From assembly GCA_949825065.1 (NCBI GenBank), contig OX463841.1, forward strand, positions 20,207,381 to 20,271,380: a stretch of DNA of 64,000 bases, given 5' to 3'. Below the pieces are notes generated by a model, which worked only from the letters and a program-made list of their open reading frames with translations, was not told the origin of the DNA and searched no databases. This DNA comes from Odontocerum albicorne. Taxonomy: Eukaryota; Arthropoda; Insecta; Trichoptera; Odontoceridae. Within the stretch, counting starts at the first letter, position 1. Every line of letters begins with the position of its first letter. The translations under genes were made by a program, and so were the position numbers. Of the stretch, positions 59,941-64,000 are shown piece after piece.

Positions 59941-61776
59941 CTAGAAGCACCTCTGTAGTATAAAAAAACACATCAATGATACATAATATTCACACACGGT
60001 AAAAGTTTTTTCAGGGATATATTTCAGGTCGAATCAGGTCGAAAAAAAAACGGAAAAAGGTGTCAGTCTGATAACAGAATTCGGGTTACAGTCTGGTTGC
60101 AATAATTATATGCGCTAGACTTGTGAGAGTGTTGGAACCTCTTTACGTTTACAGTTTTGCCAACTATCGCGATAAGAACTTCGAGCTACGTGCTTACTCT
60201 ATTTGTTCTAATCCCGAAGACCTCATAGGCCCAAGGCAATGTTGTTCTCCGGCCACGTTCTTTAATAAATCCCTTTATGAACCACCAGTTCTGATATATT
60301 GAAGTGAACCATATACGAATAGAAAAAGTATGTAAGATTTGTAAATGAATTCCTCATAGCTTCCATGAACATTATATTGTAATATGTAATAGATATGTGA
60401 CTATTTATGCCAGTATGTTTGTTGATATTTAAATTTCCATCGTCTGCATAAACCGCTTTTCATATAGTATTTTTTTATTGATAATGAATACTCAAACAAT
60501 AACATTGGTCTTCATAATTGAAAGGAGAAATGGATATCAAAATTTAAAAAAAACTGGTTAGAATTGAAAATTTTATTAAAAAATGTTAAAATATAATATT
60601 TGTTTATATTCTACAATACTTAAACTATGTATATCTAATAATTATTGTTTCTAATATATAATATTCGTATTTATCAAAGCAAATGTGGTTTTGTATTGTG
60701 AGACTTATTTTAAAATAAATTTTAAAAATAATTCTTCTTGAAAAGCATACTTTCATTACAACAGGACATCCCGGGCTTGATTCCTGGACATATTAATTTC
60801 CGGATTGGCTTGACTTTTAAACACAGTTTTCATCTGAATGTACTGTTATACTAGAGCTGAGTAGATGCTTGACATTCATACTTGGAGTGACAGATGTATG
60901 ACGTTATATAACTCAAAGGGTTCTATATATATTCTTTATGGACCGTTTTATATTTTAATAAACTGTTGAAATATTCCATTAAATCTGTGGCTCATGTGGT
61001 GTATTTACAAACTTTGTATATATTTCTTAACTTATTGTTACTATTAATTATGAAATTTACAAAATCTCTTTCCAGTGCATTTAGTGAGAAGTTTAGGTTG
61101 AAAATAATGATAGTTTCGTTTTGGAGTGAAAATGTGAATGCCTATTAAATGTAAAGGAACCTAGTGATAGTGATTAGCTCTAAATTATATACGTTATGGA
61201 ATGTATGAATATTTTATAAGCAATACAGCAGAACTTCTTAAAATAAACGCAATGAAACGAAAAACTAAGTCCAATTATCCAGGGTTTGTTTCAATTTTAA
61301 TATTGATACAATTCAGTATTTTCTTAAAAAGTTACCCCTTTGATTACCAGAGAAAAGTTTCTTCAGGAATTTGTTACTCCTTTATTATCTTTTGGGATGA
61401 ATTGTGTATTTTTATAAATGTACAATTTTATCTTTAAGTGTGCATTTTCACTGTACGAACGAACGAAATCACGATTTGATGGTCTGTAAGAATTTGCTTA
61501 GCAACGAATTCTTGTTGAATTCCATACAAATCTCGTTCAATTATATTACTCGCTCACTAAACAATACTCGCTCGTTTTTCCAGCTAAAGCGGCCTTTAAT
61601 AATTATAATTAACCTAAACGTTTAAAAATAATTTTGGCTCTGGTCGAATTCAACATATATTTATTGTGATTCGAAACCATTGTGAAAATTAAATTTATTT
61701 CCCTTTTTTAGTTTGCGGTTTTAACCACAAACAAATACAATAGGAAGGAAAGGCATTGTAAAAATTAAGTAACGCA
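59941..61776. other. Intergenic, nothing confirmed
   Basis: A SINE-like B-box remnant (cgggcttgattcctgga) occurs near 60771. Frames of 60-78 codons between 60966 and 61625 look like chance. Confidence 0.35.
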
Positions 61777-61885
61777 ATTACTTAATTATTGCAATGTCTT
61801 ATTAAACCAACGAATTGAATTGAAGTTCATGGAGAAAACGAGAGATAGAAAGGCAGATTACTTAATTATTGCAATGTCTTATTAA
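61777..61885 (+). repeat. 29-bp direct repeat with 80-bp period
   Basis: atta cttaattatt gcaatgtctt attaa occurs identically at 61777-61805 and 61857-61885, flanking 51 bp of unrelated sequence. Confidence 0.9.
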
Positions 61886-62798
61886 CCTTTCCCTTCCTGT
61901 GCTAAAAAAATCCGCGCGTTCCGGTGCTGTGTATTCAAAACACATGTAAAAATGAGCGATTTAATATCGAAAAAATAAGAATATTCATAGCCAATCGCTT
62001 AAATTAATTAAATTTAAAGTCAAAAGTGATAAAGATTGAAATTTAATTGCTGAAAATATGAAAAAAATCATCGGCCGACGTTCACAAAACGGGCGAAGCG
62101 ACCACCTCGAATGAATGCCCGAAAGCTACTGAAGCGAGAGAAGCGAGCGAACTGAGATTCTATTTCTTGCGTTCCAATACACCGAAGTAGAGTGAATAAC
62201 GTGAGACGTGAATAACGTCGCTTTCTCACCCGTAGCGGTTTTTAAGAATGAATATACCAACGTCACACACTAGCACACGTTTGATTGTATTGGTGAAATT
62301 ATCCCTGATTTTCACAAAATATCTCTGATGTGGCCGATAAGTGCTAATTATTAATAAGAGAAAATTACAAAAGATATCAAAAAGCTTCACATACAATATT
62401 CAGATTTTTTCAATTTAGTTATAAACGGTGAGTAAAGCTTAATTAATTCTCCACGTATACATTTCATGATATTGTTAACATAAAATCAGTACATCTCAAA
62501 CTATTAAAAAATTTAACTTAAATCAATGCAGTTTAAATAAAAAACTTTGCATCTCCAGTATATACAATTCAACTGTCGATAGGCATTACAAACGACAGAA
62601 GGTTCATCCGAGGCTTGTTTAGTTTAGTTTTAGCATGCCTACATACATCTATTTGATAATTGACATTCGTATATTGTACGAGGAACATGTTTAAATGTCA
62701 ATACGATTCCTTTTACAGCTGGTTTGATAAGCTACAGATAATGATGTCAATTTATCAGTTTACACAACCGTGAGCCAGTTACTTCTCCACTGATAAGT
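61886..62798. other. Probable 3' UTR and flank of the orphan gene; CpG-rich patch 62050-62260
   Basis: The part nearest 62798 should be 3' UTR of the minus-strand exon at 62799. The patch at 62050-62260 has many CpG words (ggccgacgttcac, gaagcgagagaagcgagcga) but no gene that I recognise. Confidence 0.35.
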
Positions 62799-62873
62799 TT
62801 AGGGCACGGGTGTTTCTATATCTCTCGGAATTCCTATGATTTTTTCAGCCATCTGGTAAAGTTCATCTACAGT
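62799..62873 (-). CDS. Terminal coding exon of an unrecognised gene
   Basis: On the minus strand a strong acceptor (attttatttcag) is followed by 24 codons, starting TVDELYQMAEKIIGIPRDIE and ending TPVP, then TAA at 62799-62801. Only this one of the three phases is open, and the composition is clearly coding-like against AT-rich surroundings. I do not recognise the protein. Its other exons must lie beyond 64000 or be too short for me to spot between 62880 and 64000. Predicted to end in an amphipathic helix (VDELYQMAEKII). Confidence 0.6.
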   Translation of the reverse strand, partial: TVDELYQMAEKIIGIPRDIETPVP

Positions 62874-63204
62874 CTGAAATAAAATAAAATCAGATTTATG
62901 GCACAACAACTCTCGAAATAATTTTCCCAGATTTTAGATTAATGGGTGAAATAAAAATCAACATAAAAATATAAATGTAATGGGCCTATATTGTAGCAAA
63001 TAATGTGTATTCCGCTCTTGAACCAAATGATCGTAACATATATTATTTCAAGAACTTGAACACGAATAGCAAAATATTCATAACATTACGTCTTCAAATG
63101 TATTTCAAAGTAATTTGATTTCGTCTGGCTGTTCTCCTACTTCGATTATAATAAGAGTAAAAATGAGTGAAGCTCTATTTTTGAGGTTAATTTATTTATT
63201 TAAC

Positions 63205-63895
63205 ACTTTTATTTCAAATAAAATCTGGCGGGCGTATTGCCAGGCTGCAATCTCTTCCAACCAACCAGAAAAAAGTAAATGAAACAAGTTACATGGTCGC
63301 ATAAATCATTCAAATGACTATCCATAAATACATACATATGTGCCCACGAACCCCACAACGTTAGACAATCACCTGAACATTATTTTTCATATAAAGTGAG
63401 ATATCATCAATCAAAAGAAAATGAAGGGATGGTGGAGAGGAAAGGAAAATAAAAATCAGGAATGAAACACGTTATTTTACTGACTAGAAAGAGTTTTTTC
63501 AGTCGCTTCTTGCCAAGGACGGAGCGAGTCTTATATTGGTTTGTAACTAATTCCAGAGTCTCACTGCATGGACAGTAAAGGACGACGTAAAAAAAGAGGA
63601 GCGGTGAACTGGAAAGGCCAATAAACAATCTCTGTTTAAACGTAGCGCTAATCCATGATTGAAAAGACCCTGCAAATATTCAGCGAGATAAGAGAGGTGG
63701 CGGGACAGTTAAGGAAGTTATACAATAGAAACAGTATGTGAATTTGGCGTCTATTGCTAACATTCAACCAGTTAAATGCCTTCTGGTATGAAGTTATATG
63801 ATCGTACTTTCGTAGGTTGAAAACAAATCTTAGAAAACATTTTGAAGACGCTGTAATTTGTCCAACTGTTCCTCTGTAACATCCAAGGATTATGT
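63205..63895 (-). mobile_element. LINE 3'-end (RT C-terminus and tail)
   Basis: On the minus strand: NSWTNYSVFKMFSKICFQPT, then FPVHRSSFFTSSFTVHAVRL followed by WNQLPTNIRLAPSLAR, the 'F..S....RLWN.LP..IR' block found at the C-terminus of many LINE proteins. Its 3' tail at 63280-63205 contains tttctggttggttggaagag, then ggcaatacgcccgccag, and ends ttaaataaataaatt. The same tail module closes the SINE family A copies. Confidence 0.75.
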
Positions 63896-63900
63896 ACGAG

Positions 63901-64000
63901 CAGTGCTTTTTTGCGGTGGAGCGCTGTGGAGCGGCGCTCCACCACCTTTTTTTTTACGGTATACAAAAAGCTTGACAAGAAGTGAGCTCCGGCACCTTTT
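63901..64000 (+). mobile_element. End of a hAT-like element, cut by the window edge
   Basis: Starts cagtgcttttttgcggtgga and contains an internal palindrome (gtggagcgctgtggagcggcgctccac region). cagtg...-type starts are usual for hAT ends. The other end lies outside the window. Confidence 0.5.

Noticed and set aside
61884..61925. ttaacctttcccttcc as a piggyBac-type end at a TTAA site
   Set aside because: No matching inverted end or second TTAA-bordered terminus was found within the window.

Overview
The window looks like nuclear DNA of an insect. It is AT-rich and intron-rich, its splice sites are GT-AG, and it is crowded with non-LTR retrotransposon pieces, tRNA-derived SINEs, mariner/hAT/pogo-type DNA transposons and long (TA)n microsatellites. 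I cannot name the order from sequence alone. Nothing here is bacterial or viral, and I saw no CRISPR array or rRNA gene.

Two host genes can be assembled exon by exon. (1) On the minus strand, 3303-38810 is a MAGUK scaffold gene with order L27-PDZ-SH3-guanylate-kinase-like. It matches the MPP2/MPP6 group, whose insect member is varicose (vari), a septate-junction scaffold. Eleven exons from 3303 to 21960 join with consistent phases. A candidate first exon at 38729-38810 has the right phase and lies next to the most GC/CpG-rich stretch of the window. The joined model is 599 residues. (2) On the plus strand, 51932-58652 is urate oxidase. The 300-residue model has the uricase signature, the catalytic Lys/Thr/His set and a C-terminal Ser-Lys-Leu peroxisomal signal. 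A third, unrecognised gene is represented only by its terminal minus-strand exon at 62799-62873.

Layout: 1-3.3 kb is the 3' flank of vari with an internally deleted mariner that carries a nested LINE 3' fragment. From 3.3 to 22 kb are the vari exons; their introns hold SINEs, an 826-bp (TA)n array, a pogo-type transposase fragment, a hAT-like MITE, a fold-back MITE abutting a mariner at one shared TA, and a Tc1/mariner-superfamily element with DD~82E spacing and a spliced transposase. From 22 to 38.7 kb is the large first intron of vari, full of LINE and SINE debris. From 39 to 51.9 kb is intergenic: SINEs, a second giant (TA)n array, several MITEs and short tandem repeats. From 51.9 to 58.7 kb is uricase, whose middle intron holds a jockey-like LINE in antisense. 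From 58.7 to 64 kb are a third (TA)n array, LINE fragments, the orphan exon and the end of a hAT-like element.

The two main genes are unrelated in function (junction scaffold; purine catabolism) and are probably neighbours by chance. I found no convincing new multi-gene system. The most interesting signals are the DD82E-type element, the SINE/LINE shared 3' tail, the MITE-mariner pair sharing one TA, a possible cassette exon inside the vari guanylate-kinase domain, and a triplicated exon-like unit at 42279-42532.
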